A DNA stretch of 64,000 nucleotides from Linyphia triangularis (taxonomy: Eukaryota; Arthropoda; Arachnida; Araneae; Linyphiidae): positions 100,844,002-100,908,001 of the forward strand of contig OZ021723.1 in NCBI GenBank assembly GCA_963978545.1, in the 5' to 3' direction. The position numbers and the translations under genes are program-made. The notes beneath the pieces were generated by a model. That model was given only the letters and a program-made list of their open reading frames with translations, searched no databases and was not told the origin of the DNA. Positions 52,101 through 64,000 of the stretch are shown one piece after another; position 1 is the first letter of the stretch; each line of letters starts with the position of its first letter.

Positions 52101-55100
52101 TTTTACTTTTTGAAAAATAATTCATTGAATATCGTCCCCCATGTACTTTCAATACGTGAAATTTGCATTTCTTGACATTGAGCAGTAAAATGTAGTTATA
52201 ATGACGATTTGATTGTGGAAATTGATTGGGGTGATGATTTTTATGACACAAGGTGCAAAAAGATCGTAAAATTTTGAAAATTGAAATTTCCTATACAATT
52301 ATCATGGGGAAAATGGAAAATGAAAATTATTTAAACTGCACAGATTTGGACCAACCTTTGACCATCTTCACATTTTTTTATGCTATAAATTTGGAAATGG
52401 AGATTCTAATATATAAAAGCTTCAATTTCGCCAAAGGAAAAAAAATTGAGATTTTTACTTTTTGAAAAATAATTCATTGAATATCGTCCCCCATGTACTT
52501 TCAATACGTGAAATTTGCATTTCTTGACATTGAGCAGTAAAATGTAGTTATAATGACGATTCGATTGTGGAAATTGATTGGGGTGATGATTTTTGTGACA
52601 CAATGTGCAAAAAGATTGTGAAAATTGAAAAATTTGAAATTTCCCATACAATTAACATGGGAAAATTAAAGATGAAAAACTTTTAAACCGAACAGATTTG
52701 GACCAAACTTTGACCACCTTCGCATTTTTTTTATGTTAAAAAATTGGAAATGTAGATTCTCCAATATAAAAGCTTCAATTTCGCCAAAGGAAAAAAAATT
52801 GAGATTTTTACTTTTTGAAAAATAATTCATTGAATATCGTCCCCCATGTATTTTCAATACGTGAAATTTGCATTTCTTGACATTGAGCAGTAAAATGTAG
52901 TTATAATGACGATTCGATTGTGGAAATTGATTGGGGTGATGATTTTTATGACACAAGGTGCAAAAAGATCGTAAATTTTCGAAAATTGCAAAGTTTGAAA
53001 TTTCCTATACATTTAACATGGGAAATTTGAAAATGAAAAATATTTAAACTGCACAGATTTGGACTAACCTTTGACCATCTTCACATTTTTTTTATGCTAT
53101 AAATTTGGAAATGGAGATTCTAATATATAAAAGCTTCAATTTCGCCAAAGGAAAAAATATTGAGATTTTTACTTTTTGAAAAATAATTCATTGAATATCG
53201 TCCCCCATGTACTTTCAATACGTGAAATTTGCATTTCTTGACATTGAGCAGTAAAATGTAGTTATAATGACGATTCGATTGTGGAAATTGATTGGGGTGA
53301 TGATTTTTATGACACAAGGTGCAAAAAGATCGTAAATTTTCGAAAATTGCAAAGTTTGAAATTTCCTATACATTTAACATGGGAAATTTGAAAATGAAAA
53401 ATATTTAAACTGCACAGATTTGGACTAACCTTTGACCATCTTCACATTTTTTTTATGCTATAAATTTGGAAATGGAGATTCTAATATATAAAAGCTTCAA
53501 TTTCGCCAAAGGAAAAAAAATTGAGATTTTTACTTTTTGAAAAATAATTCATTGAATATCGTCCCCCATGTACTTTCAATACGTGAAATTTGCATTTCTT
53601 GACATTGAGCAGTAAAATGTAGTTATAATGACGATTTGATTGTGGAAATTGATTGGGGTGATGATTTTTATGACACAAGGTGCAAAAAGATCGTAAAATT
53701 TTGAAAATTGAAATTTCCTATACAATTATCATGGGGAAAATGGAAAATGAAAATTATTTAAACTGCACAGATTTGGACCAACCTTTGACCATCTTCACAT
53801 TTTTTTATGCTATAAATTTGGAAATGGAGATTCTAATATATAAAAGCTTCAATTTCGCCAAAGGAAAAAAAATTGAGATTTTTACTTTTTGAAAAATAAT
53901 TCATTGAATATCGTCCCCCATGTACTTTCAATACGTGAAATTTGCATTTCTTGACATTGAGCAGTAAAATGTAGTTATAATGACGATTCGATTGTGGAAA
54001 TTGATTGGGGTGATGATTTTTGTGACACAATGTGCAAAAAGATTGTGAAAATTGAAAAATTTGAAATTTCCCATACAATTAACATGGGAAAATTAAAGAT
54101 GAAAAACTTTTAAACCGAACAGATTTGGACCAAACTTTGACCACCTTCGCATTTTTTTTATGTTAAAAAATTGGAAATGTAGATTCTCCAATATAAAAGC
54201 TTCAATTTCGCCAAAGGAAAAAAAATTGAGATTTTTACTTTTTGAAAAATAATTCATTGAATATCGTCCCCCATGTATTTTCAATACGTGAAATTTGCAT
54301 TTCTTGACATTGAGCAGTAAAATGTAGTTATAATGACGATTCGATTGTGGAAATTGATTGGGGTGATGATTTTTATGACACAAGGTGCAAAAAGATCGTA
54401 AATTTTCGAAAATTGCAAAGTTTGAAATTTCCTATACATTTAACATGGGAAATTTGAAAATGAAAAATATTTAAACTGCACAGATTTGGACTAACCTTTG
54501 ACCATCTTCACATTTTTTTTATGCTATAAATTTGGAAATGGAGATTCTAATATATAAAAGCTTCAATTTCGCCAAAGGAAAAAAAATTGAGATTTTTACT
54601 TTTTGAAAAATAATTCATTGAATATCGTCCCCCATGTATTTTCAATACGTGAAATTTCCATTTCTTGACATTGAGCAGTAAAATGTAGTTATAATGACGA
54701 TTCGATTGTGGAAATTGATTGGGGTGATGATTTTTATGACACAAGGTGTAAAAAGATTGTGAAAATTGAAAAATTTGAAATTTCCCATACAATTAACATG
54801 GGAAAATTAATGATGAAAAACTTTTAAACTGCACAGATTTGGACCAACCTTTGACCATCTTCACATTTTTTTTATGCTATAAATTTGGAAATGGAGATTC
54901 GCCTATATAAAAGCTTCAATTTCGCCAAAGGAAAAAAAATTGAGATTTTTACTTTTTGAAAAATAATTCATTGAATATCGTCCCCCATGTATTTTCAATA
55001 CGTGAAATTTGCATTTCTTGACATTGAGCAGTAAAATGTAGTTATAATGACGATTTGATTGTGGAAATTGATTATGGTGATGATTTTTATGACACAAGGT

Positions 55101-58100
55101 GCAAAAAGATCGTAAAATTTTGAAAATTGAAATTTCCTATACAATTATCATGGGGAAAATGGAAAATGAAAATTATTTAAACTGCACAGATTTGGACCAA
55201 CCTTTGACCATCTTCACATTTTTTTATGCTATAAATTTGGAAATGGAGATTCTAATATATAAAAGCTTCAATTTCGCCAAAGGAAAAAAAATTGAGATTT
55301 TTACTTTTTGAAAAATAATTCATTGAATATCGTCCCCCATGTATTTTCAATACGTGAAATTTCCATTTCTTGACATTGAGCAGTAAAATGTAGTTATAAT
55401 GACGATTCGATTGTGGAAATTGATTGGGGTGATGATTTTTATGACACAAGGTGTAAAAAGATTGTGAAAATTGAAAAATTTGAAATTTCCCATACAATTA
55501 ACATGGGAAAATTAATGATGAAAAACTTTTAAACTGCACAGATTTGGACCAACCTTTGACCATCTTCACATTTTTTTTATGCTATAAATTTGGAAATGGA
55601 GATTCTAATATATAAAAGCTTCAATTTCGCCAAAGGAAAAAAAATTGAGATTTTTACTTTTTGAAAAATAATTCATTGAATATCGTCCCCCATGTACTTT
55701 CAATACGTGAAATTTGCATTTCTTGACATTGAGCAGTAAAATGTAGTTATAATGACGATTTGATTGTGGAAATTGATTGGGGTGATGATTTTTATGACAC
55801 AAGGTGCAAAAAGATCGTAAAATTTTGAAAATTGAAATTTCCTATACAATTATCATGGGGAAAATGGAAAATGAAAATTATTTAAACTGCACAGATTTGG
55901 ACCAACCTTTGACCATCTTCACATTTTTTTTATGTTATAAATTTGGAATTGGAGATTCCAATATATAAAAGCTTCAATTTCGCCAAAGGAAAAAAAATTG
56001 AGATTTTTACTTTTTGAAAGATAATTCATTGAATATCGTCCCCCACGTACTTTCAATACGTGAAATTTGCATTTCTTGACATTGAGCAGTAAAATGTAGT
56101 TATAATGACGATTCGATTGTGGAAATTGATTGGGGTGATGATTTTTATGACACAAGGTGCAAAAAGATCGTAAAATTTCGAAAATTGCAAAGTTTGAAAT
56201 TTCCTATACAATTAACATGGGGAAAATTGAAAATGAAAAATATTTAAACTGCACATATTTGGACCAACCTTTGACCATCTTCACATTTTTTTTATGCTAT
56301 AAATTTGGAAATGGAGATTCTAATATATAAAAGCTTCAATTTCGCCAAAGGAAAAAAAATTGAGATTTTTACTTTTTGAAAAATAATTCATTGAATATCG
56401 TCCCCCATGTACTTTCAATACGTGAAATTTGCATTTCTTGACATTGAGCAGTAAAATGTAGTTATAATGACGATTCGATTGTGGAAATTGATTGGGGTGA
56501 TGATTTTTGTGACACAATGTGCAAAAAGATTGTGAAAATTGAAAAATTTGAAATTTCCCATACAATTAACATGGGAAAATTAAAGATGAAAAACTTTTAA
56601 ACCGAACAGATTTGGACCAAACTTTGACCACCTTCGCATTTTTTTTATGTTAAAAAATTGGAAATGTAGATTCTCCAATATAAAAGCTTCAATTTCGCCA
56701 AAGGAAAAAAAATTGAGATTTTTACTTTTTGAAAAATAATTCATTGAATATCGTCCCCCATGTATTTTCAGTACGTGAAATTTGCATTTCTTGACATTGA
56801 GCAGTAAAATGTAGTTATAATGACGATTCGATTGTGGAAATTGATTGGGGTGATGATTTTTATGACACAAGGTGCAAAAAGATCGTAAATTTTCGAAAAT
56901 TGCAAAGTTTGAAATTTCCTATACATTTAACATGGGAAATTTGAAAATGAAAAATATTTAAACTGCACAGATTTGGACTAACCTTTGACCATCTTCACAT
57001 TTTTTTTATGCTATAAATTTGGAAATGGAGATTCTAATATATAAAAGCTTCAATTTCGCCAAAGGAAAAAAAATTGAGATTTTTACTTTTTGAAAAATAA
57101 TTCATTGAATATCGTCCCCCATGTATTTTCAATACGTGAAATTTCCATTTCTTGACATTGAGCAGTAAAATGTAGTTATAATGACGATTCGATTGTGGAA
57201 ATTGATTGGGGTGATGATTTTTATGACACAAGGTGTAAAAAGATTGTGAAAATTGAAAAATTTGAAATTTCCCATACAATTAACATGGGAAAATTAATGA
57301 TGAAAAACTTTTAAACTGCACAGATTTGGACCAACCTTTGACCATCTTCACATTTTTTTTATGCTATAAATTTGGAAATGGAGATTCGCCTATATAAAAG
57401 CTTCAATTTCGCCAAAGGAAAAAAAATTGAGATTTTTACTTTTTGAAAAATAATTCATTGAATATCGTCCCCCATGTATTTTCAATACGTGAAATTTGCA
57501 TTTCTTGACATTGAGCAGTAAAATGTAGTTATAATGACGATTTGATTGTGGAAATTGATTATGGTGATGATTTTTATGACACAAGGTGCAAAAAGATCGT
57601 AAAATTTTGAAAATTGAAATTTCCTATACAATTATCATGGGGAAAATGGAAAATGAAAATTATTTAAACTGCACAGATTTGGACCAACCTTTGACCATCT
57701 TCACATTTTTTTATGCTATAAATTTGGAAATGGAGATTCTAATATATAAAAGCTTCAATTTCGCCAAAGGAAAAAAAATTGAGATTTTTACTTTTTGAAA
57801 AATAATTCATTGAATATCGTCCCCCATGTATTTTCAATACGTGAAATTTCCATTTCTTGACATTGAGCAGTAAAATGTAGTTATAATGACGATTCGATTG
57901 TGGAAATTGATTGGGGTGATGATTTTTATGACACAAGGTGTAAAAAGATTGTGAAAATTGAAAAATTTGAAATTTCCCATACAATTAACATGGGAAAATT
58001 AATGATGAAAAACTTTTAAACTGCACAGATTTGGACCAACCTTTGACCATCTTCACATTTTTTTTATGCTATAAATTTGGAAATGGAGATTCTAATATAT

Positions 58101-61100
58101 AAAAGCTTCAATTTCGCCAAAGGAAAAAAAATTGAGATTTTTACTTTTTGAAAAATAATTCATTGAATATCGTCCCCCATGTACTTTCAATACGTGAAAT
58201 TTGCATTTCTTGACATTGAGCAGTAAAATGTAGTTATAATGACGATTTGATTGTGGAAATTGATTGGGGTGATGATTTTTATGACACAAGGTGCAAAAAG
58301 ATCGTAAAATTTTGAAAATTGAAATTTCCTATACAATTATCATGGGGAAAATGGAAAATGAAAATTATTTAAACTGCACAGATTTGGACCAACCTTTGAC
58401 CATCTTCACATTTTTTTTATGTTATAAATTTGGAATTGGAGATTCCAATATATAAAAGCTTCAATTTCGCCAAAGGAAAAAAAATTGAGATTTTTACTTT
58501 TTGAAAGATAATTCATTGAATATCGTCCCCCACGTACTTTCAATACGTGAAATTTGCATTTCTTGACATTGAGCAGTAAAATGTAGTTATAATGACGATT
58601 CGATTGTGGAAATTGATTGGGGTGATGATTTTTATGACACAAGGTGCAAAAAGATCGTAAAATTTCGAAAATTGCAAAGTTTGAAATTTCCTATACAATT
58701 AACATGGGGAAAATTGAAAATGAAAAATATTTAAACTGCACATATTTGGACCAACCTTTGACCATCTTCACATTTTTTTTATGCTATAAATTTGGAAATG
58801 GAGATTCTAATATATAAAAGCTTCAATTTCGCCAAAGGAAAAAAAATTGAGATTTTTACTTTTTGAAAAATAATTCATTGAATATCGTCCCCCATGTACT
58901 TTCAATACGTGAAATTTGCATTTCTTGACATTGAGCAGTAAAATGTAGTTATAATGACGATTCGATTGTGGAAATTGATTGGGGTGATGATTTTTGTGAC
59001 ACAATGTGCAAAAAGATTGTGAAAATTGAAAAATTTGAAATTTCCCATACAATTAACATGGGAAAATTAAAGATGAAAAACTTTTAAACCGAACAGATTT
59101 GGACCAAACTTTGACCACCTTCGCATTTTTTTTATGTTAAAAAATTGGAAATGTAGATTCTCCAATATAAAAGCTTCAATTTCGCCAAAGGAAAAAAAAT
59201 TGAGATTTTTACTTTTTGAAAAATAATTCATTGAATATCGTCCCCCATGTATTTTCAATACGTGAAATTTGCATTTCTTGACATTGAGCAGTAAAATGTA
59301 GTTATAATGACGATTCGATTGTGGAAATTGATTGGGGTGATGATTTTTATGACACAAGGTGCAAAAAGATCGTAAATTTTCGAAAATTGCAAAGTTTGAA
59401 ATTTCCTATACATTTAACATGGGAAATTTGAAAATGAAAAATATTTAAACTGCACAGATTTGGACTAACCTTTGACCATCTTCACATTTTTTTTATGCTA
59501 TAAATTTGGAAATGGTGATTCTAATATATAAAAGCTTCAATTTCGCCAAAGGAAAAAAAATTGAGATTTTTACTTTTTGAAAAATAATTCATTGAATATC
59601 GTCCCCCATGTATTTTCAATACGTGAAATTTCCATTTCTTGACATTGAGCAGTAAAATGTAGTTATAATGACGATTCGATTGTGGAAATTGATTGGGGTG
59701 ATGATTTTTATGACACAAGGTGTAAAAAGATTGTGAAAATTGAAAAATTTGAAATTTCCCATACAATTAACATGGGAAAATTAATGATGAAAAACTTTTA
59801 AACTGCACAGATTTGGACCAACCTTTGACCATCTTCACATTTTTTTTATGCTATAAATTTGGAAATGGAGATTCGCCTATATAAAAGCTTCAATTTAGCC
59901 AAAGGAAAAAAAATTGAGATTTTTACTTTTTGAAAAATAATTCATTGAATATCGTCCCCCATGTACTTTCAATACGTGAAATTTGCATTTCTTGACATTG
60001 AGCAGTAAAATGTAGTTATAATGACGATTCGATTGTGGAAATTGATTGGGGTGATGATTTTTATGACACAAGGTGCAAAAAGATCGTAAAATTTCGAAAA
60101 TTGCAAAGTTTGAAATTTCCTATACAATTAACATGGGGAAAATTGAAAATGAAAAATATTTAAACTGCACAGATTTGGACCAACCTTTGACCATCTTCAC
60201 ATTTTTTTTATGCTATAAATTTGGAAATGGAGATTCTAATATATAAAAGCTTCAATTTCGCCAAAGGAAAAAAAATTGAGATTTTTACTTTTTGAAAAAT
60301 AATTCATTGAATATCGTCCCCCATGTACTTTCAATACGTGAAATTTGCATTTCTTGACATTGAGCAGTAAAATGTAGTTATAATGACGATTCGATTGTGG
60401 AAATTGATTGGGGTGATGATTTTTATGACACAAGGTGCAAAAAGATCGTAAATTTTCGAAAATTGCAAAGTTTGAAATTTCCTATACATTTAACATGGGA
60501 AATTTGAAAATGAAAAATATTTAAACTGCACAGATTTGGACTAACCTTTGACCATCTTCACATTTTTTTTATGCTATAAATTTGGAAATGGAGATTCTAA
60601 TATATAAAAGCTTCAATTTCGACAAAGGAAAAAAAATTGAGATTTTTACTTTTTGAAAAATAATTCATTGAATATCGTCCCCCATGTACTTTCAATACGT
60701 GAAATTTGCATTTCTTGACATTGAGCAGTAAAATGTAGTTATAATGACGATTTGATTGTGGAAATTGATTGGGGTGATGATTTTTATGACACAAGGTGCA
60801 AAAAGATCGTAAAATTTTGAAAATTGAAATTTCCTATACAATTATCATGGGGAAAATGGAAAATGAAAATTATTTAAACTGCACAGATTTGGACCAACCT
60901 TTGACCATCTTCACATTTTTTTATGCTATAAATTTGGAAATGGAGATTCTAATATATAAAAGCTTCAATTTCGCCAAAGGAAAAAAAATTGAGATTTTTA
61001 CTTTTTGAAAAATAATTCATTGAATATCGTCCCCCATGTATTTTCAATACGTGAAATTTCCATTTCTTGACATTGAGCAGTAAAATGTAGTTATAATGAC

Positions 61101-61811
61101 GATTCGATTGTGGAAATTGATTGGGGTGATGATTTTTATGACACAAGGTGTAAAAAGATTGTGAAAATTGAAAAATTTGAAATTTCCCATACAATTAACA
61201 TGAGAAAATTAATGATGAAAAACTTTTAAACTGCACAGATTTGGACCAACCTTTGACCATCTTCACATTTTTTTTATGCTATAAATTTGGAAATGGAGAT
61301 TCTAATATATAAAAGCTTCAATTTCGCCAAAGGAAAAAAAATTGAGATTTTTACTTTTTGAAAAATAATTCATTGAATATCGTCCCCCATGTACTTTCAA
61401 TACGTGAAATTTGCATTTCTTGACATTGAGCAGTAAAATGTTGTTATAATGACGATTTGATTGTGGAAATTGATTGGGGTGATGATTTTTATGACACAAG
61501 GTGCAAAAAGATCGTAAAATTTTGAAAATTGAAATTTCCTATACAATTATCATGGGGAAAATGGAAAATGAAAATTATTTAAACTGCACAGATTTGGACC
61601 AACCTTTGACCATCTTCACATTTTTTTTATGCTATAAATTTGGAAATGTAGATTCTAATATATAAAAGCTTCAATTTCGCCAAAGGAAAAAAAATTGAGA
61701 TTTTTACTTTTTGAAAAATAATTCATTGAATATCGTCCCCCATGTACTTTCAATACGTGAAATTTGCATTTCTTGACATTGAGCAGTAAAATGTAGTTAT
61801 AATGACGATTC
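40107..61811. repeat. Giant satellite block, copy 2: 61 monomers, 21,705 bp
   Basis: Every anchor and type equals copy 1 plus 21,705, from b 40323 to e 61666. All private variants checked in copy 1 recur at the shifted positions: gggttgatg near 47957, 1-bp deletion near 49363, tttcacc near 50589, aaatattgag near 53156, cagtacg near 56771, ggtgattc near 59516, tttagcc near 59897, atgttgttat near 61441. I found no difference between the copies. Sequence identity continues 141 bp past the nominal end (through 61952); the first mismatch is g at 61953 against t at 40248, so the junction can lie anywhere in 40107-40247. Beyond it the sequence does not begin a third copy. Confidence 0.93.
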
Positions 61812-64000
61812 GATTGTGGAAATTGATTGGGGTGATGATTTTTATGACACAAGGTGCAAAAAGATCGTAAAATTTCGAAAATTGCAAAGTTTGAAATTTC
61901 CTATACAATTAACATGGGGAAAATTGAAAATGAAAAATATTTAAACTGCACAGATTTGGACCAACCTTTGACCATCTTCACATTTTTTTTATGCTATAAA
62001 TTTGGAAATGGAGATTCTAATATATAAAAGCTTCAATTTCGCCAAAGGAAAAAAAATTGAGATTTTTACTTTTTGAAAAATAATTCATTGAATATCGTCC
62101 CCCATGTACTTTCAATACGTGAAATTTGCATTTCTTGACATTGAGCAGTAAAATGTAGTTATAATGACGATTCGATTGTGGAAATTGATTGGGGTGATGA
62201 TTTTTATGACACAAGGTGCAAAAAGATCGTAAATTTTCGAAAATTGCAAAGTTTGAAATTTCCTATACATTTAACATGGGAAATTTGAAAATGAAAAATA
62301 TTTAAACTGCACAGATTTGGACTAACCTTTGACCATCTTCACATTTTTTTTATGCTATAAATTTGGAAATGGAGATTCTAATATATAAAAGCTTCAATTT
62401 CGACAAAGGAAAAAAAATTGAGATTTTTACTTTTTGAAAAATAATTCATTGAATATCGTCCCCCATGTACTTTCAATACGTGAAATTTGCATTTCTTGAC
62501 ATTGAGCAGTAAAATGTAGTTATAATGACGATTTGATTGTGGAAATTGATTGGGGTGATGATTTTTATGACACAAGGTGCAAAAAGATCGTAAAATTTTG
62601 AAAATTGAAATTTCCTATACAATTATCATGGGGAAAATGGAAAATGAAAATTATTTAAACTGCACAGATTTGGACCAACCTTTGACCATCTTCACATTTT
62701 TTTATGCTATAAATTTGGAAATGGAGATTCTAATATATAAAAGCTTCAATTTCGCCAAAGGAAAAAAAATTGAGATTTTTACTTTTTGAAAAATAATTCA
62801 TTGAATATCGTCCCCCATGTACTTTCAATACGTGAAATTTGCATTTCTTGACATTGAGCAGTAAAATGTAGTTATAATGACGATTTGATTGTGGAAATTG
62901 ATTGGGGTGATGATTTTTATGACACAAGGTGCAAAAAGATCGTAAAATTTTGAAAATTGAAATTTCCTATACAATTATCATGGGGAAAATGGAAAATGAA
63001 AATTATTTAAACTGCACAGATTTGGACCAACCTTTGACCATCTTCACATTTTTTTATGCTATAAATTTGGAAATGGAGATTCTAATATATAAAAGCTTCA
63101 ATTTCGCCAAAGGAAAAAAAATTGAGATTTTTACTTTTTGAAAAATAATTCATTGAATATCGTCCCCCATGTACTTTCAATACGTGAAATTTGCATTTCT
63201 TGACATTGAGCAGTAAAATGTAGTTATAATGACGATTCGATTGTGGAAATTGATTGGGGTGATGATTTTTGTGACACAATGTGCAAAAAGATTGTGAAAA
63301 TTGAAAAATTTGAAATTTCCCATACAATTAACATGGGAAAATTAAAGATGAAAAACTTTTAAACCGAACAGATTTGGACCAAACTTTGACCACCTTCGCA
63401 TTTTTTTTATGTTAAAAAATTGGAAATGTAGATTCTCCAATATAAAAGCTTCAATTTCGCCAAAGGAAAAAAAATTGAGATTTTTACTTTTTGAAAAATA
63501 ATTCATTGAATATCGTCCCCCATGTATTTTCAATACGTGAAATTTGCATTTCTTGACATTGAGCAGTAAAATGTAGTTATAATGACGATTCGATTGTGGA
63601 AATTGATTGGGGTGATGATTTTTATGACACAAGGTGCAAAAAGATCGTAAATTTTCGAAAATTGCAAAGTTTGAAATTTCCTATACATTTAACATGGGAA
63701 ATTTGAAAATGAAAAATATTTAAACTGCACAGATTTGGACTAACCTTTGACCATCTTCACATTTTTTTTATGCTATAAATTTGGAAATGGAGATTCTAAT
63801 ATATAAAAGCTTCAATTTCGACAAAGGAAAAAAAATTGAGATTTTTACTTTTTGAAAAATAATTCATTGAATATCGTCCCCCATGTACTTTCAATACGTA
63901 AATTTGCATTTCTTGACATTGAGCAGTAAAATGTAGTTATAATGACGATTTGATTGTGGAAATTGATTGGGGTGATGATTTTTATGACACAAGGTGCAAA
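61812..64000. repeat. Satellite continuing past the giant duplication, to window end
   Basis: Anchors e 62028, e' 62389, e 62741, b 63093, c 63446, e' 63807, the last truncated by the window end and carrying a 1-bp deletion near 63899 (tacgtaaattt for tacgtgaaattt). The order does not match the start of the giant block (b, c, a, f), so this is not a third copy. Locally it resembles the e'-b-c segment near 30360-31065, with one extra e monomer inserted. The array runs off the window. Confidence 0.9.

Larger units (their letters stand above)
14336..64000. repeat. Large head-to-tail satellite DNA array, ~356-bp monomer, ~140 copies
   Basis: The sequence from the gap to the window end is one satellite, all copies in the same orientation, with no interrupting insertion seen. 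Anchoring on AAGCTT (inside tataaaagcttcaatttcgc), I count 140 sites from 14341 to 63807, mean spacing about 356 bp, nearly all 352, 353, 360, 361 or 362 (356 for monomers with a 5-bp deletion; 345 for the first). A core of about 200 bp, from tataaaagctt to tgacacaaggtgc, is highly conserved; the linker of about 150 bp varies more. Types by diagnostic bases: a = catgtattttc plus aaatttccatttc, tail ttaatgatg; b = gtgacacaatgtgc, tail ttaaagatg then aaaccgaac; c = preceded by gattctccaatataaaag; d = preceded by ttccaatatataaaag, with gaaagataattc and cacgtac; e = gattctaatatataaaag with catgtac; e' = e with cgacaaagg; f = gattcgcctatataaaag with catgtac; g = gattattgtgatg; h = gcctatataaaag with gattatggtgatg. 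Size and organisation suggest centromeric or pericentromeric heterochromatin, but nothing in the sequence proves centromere function. Confidence 0.97.

Noticed and set aside
14336..64000. Recurrent antisense ORFs of about 65-96 codons (starting MCHKNHH or MYGKFQIFQ) and sense ORFs of 70 codons (starting MQKDRKILKIEI) in nearly every monomer
   Set aside because: They are copies of the conserved satellite core read in one frame. They are not kept open in all monomers: a 5-bp deletion near 15450, 16170 and 16890, a 1-bp deletion near 27658 and 49363, and a stop from tttagcc near 38192 and 59897 break them. Composition is low-complexity AT-driven and no domain is recognisable.
14336..64000. CRISPR-like or gene-cluster (rRNA, 5S, histone) interpretation of the array
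   Set aside because: Units of about 356 bp are contiguous, with no short repeat-spacer alternation and no rRNA, 5S or histone sequence recognisable. The context is eukaryotic.
61812..64000. Start of a third 21.7-kb satellite block
   Set aside because: Monomer types and linkers from 62028 onward do not match those at 40323 or 18618, and the first mismatch is already at 61953.

Overview
The window is eukaryotic, non-coding, AT-rich nuclear DNA (GC roughly 30% by eye). I could support no protein-coding gene on either strand. The mix of a tRNA-derived SINE, a hAT-type element with an 8-bp target duplication, TTAA-flanked MITE-like elements and a very large satellite array points to an animal, most likely an arthropod. 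A chelicerate such as a spider is my best guess, from the general look of the short repeats only, and is low confidence.

Left part (1-14135): single-copy-looking AT-rich sequence carrying short mobile-element insertions and small local tandem repeats. From left to right these are an A30 tract, a 128-bp foldback element with TTAA-like flanks (1574-1701), a possible dispersed-repeat fragment near 3641, a complete 180-bp tRNA-Val-like SINE inside a perfect 13-bp target duplication (4113-4292), a three-copy diverged tandem repeat (5771-6368), a short retroposed element (6872-6928), a 696-bp hAT-like element inside a perfect 8-bp duplication (9647-10342), two related TTAA-bounded elements with matching terminal inverted repeats (10786-10969 and 13768-13966), a diverged duplication plus a ~118-bp tandem repeat (11779-12790), and a second short retroposed element with a perfect 13-bp duplication (13675-13731).

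A run of 200 Ns (14136-14335) separates this flank from the right part (14336-64000). The right part is one uninterrupted head-to-tail satellite array of about 140 monomers, with spacings of 352-362 bp (mean about 356) and an AAGCTT site at the start of every conserved core. Monomers fall into at least eight sequence types. These are arranged first as e/d dimers at the array edge (period 717 bp) and then as higher-order modules of 3, 4, 5 and 7 monomers (periods 1067, 1419, 1781/1782 and 2487 bp).

The most striking feature is at a larger scale. A 61-monomer block of 21,705 bp (18402-40106) is followed directly by a second copy (40107-61811). All monomer positions, types and private single-base variants I checked match between the copies. 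This is either a very recent giant unequal-exchange duplication in a centromere- or heterochromatin-like array, or an assembly duplication. The roughly 65-96 aa antisense ORFs that recur in the array are by-products of the satellite core and are not annotated as genes.
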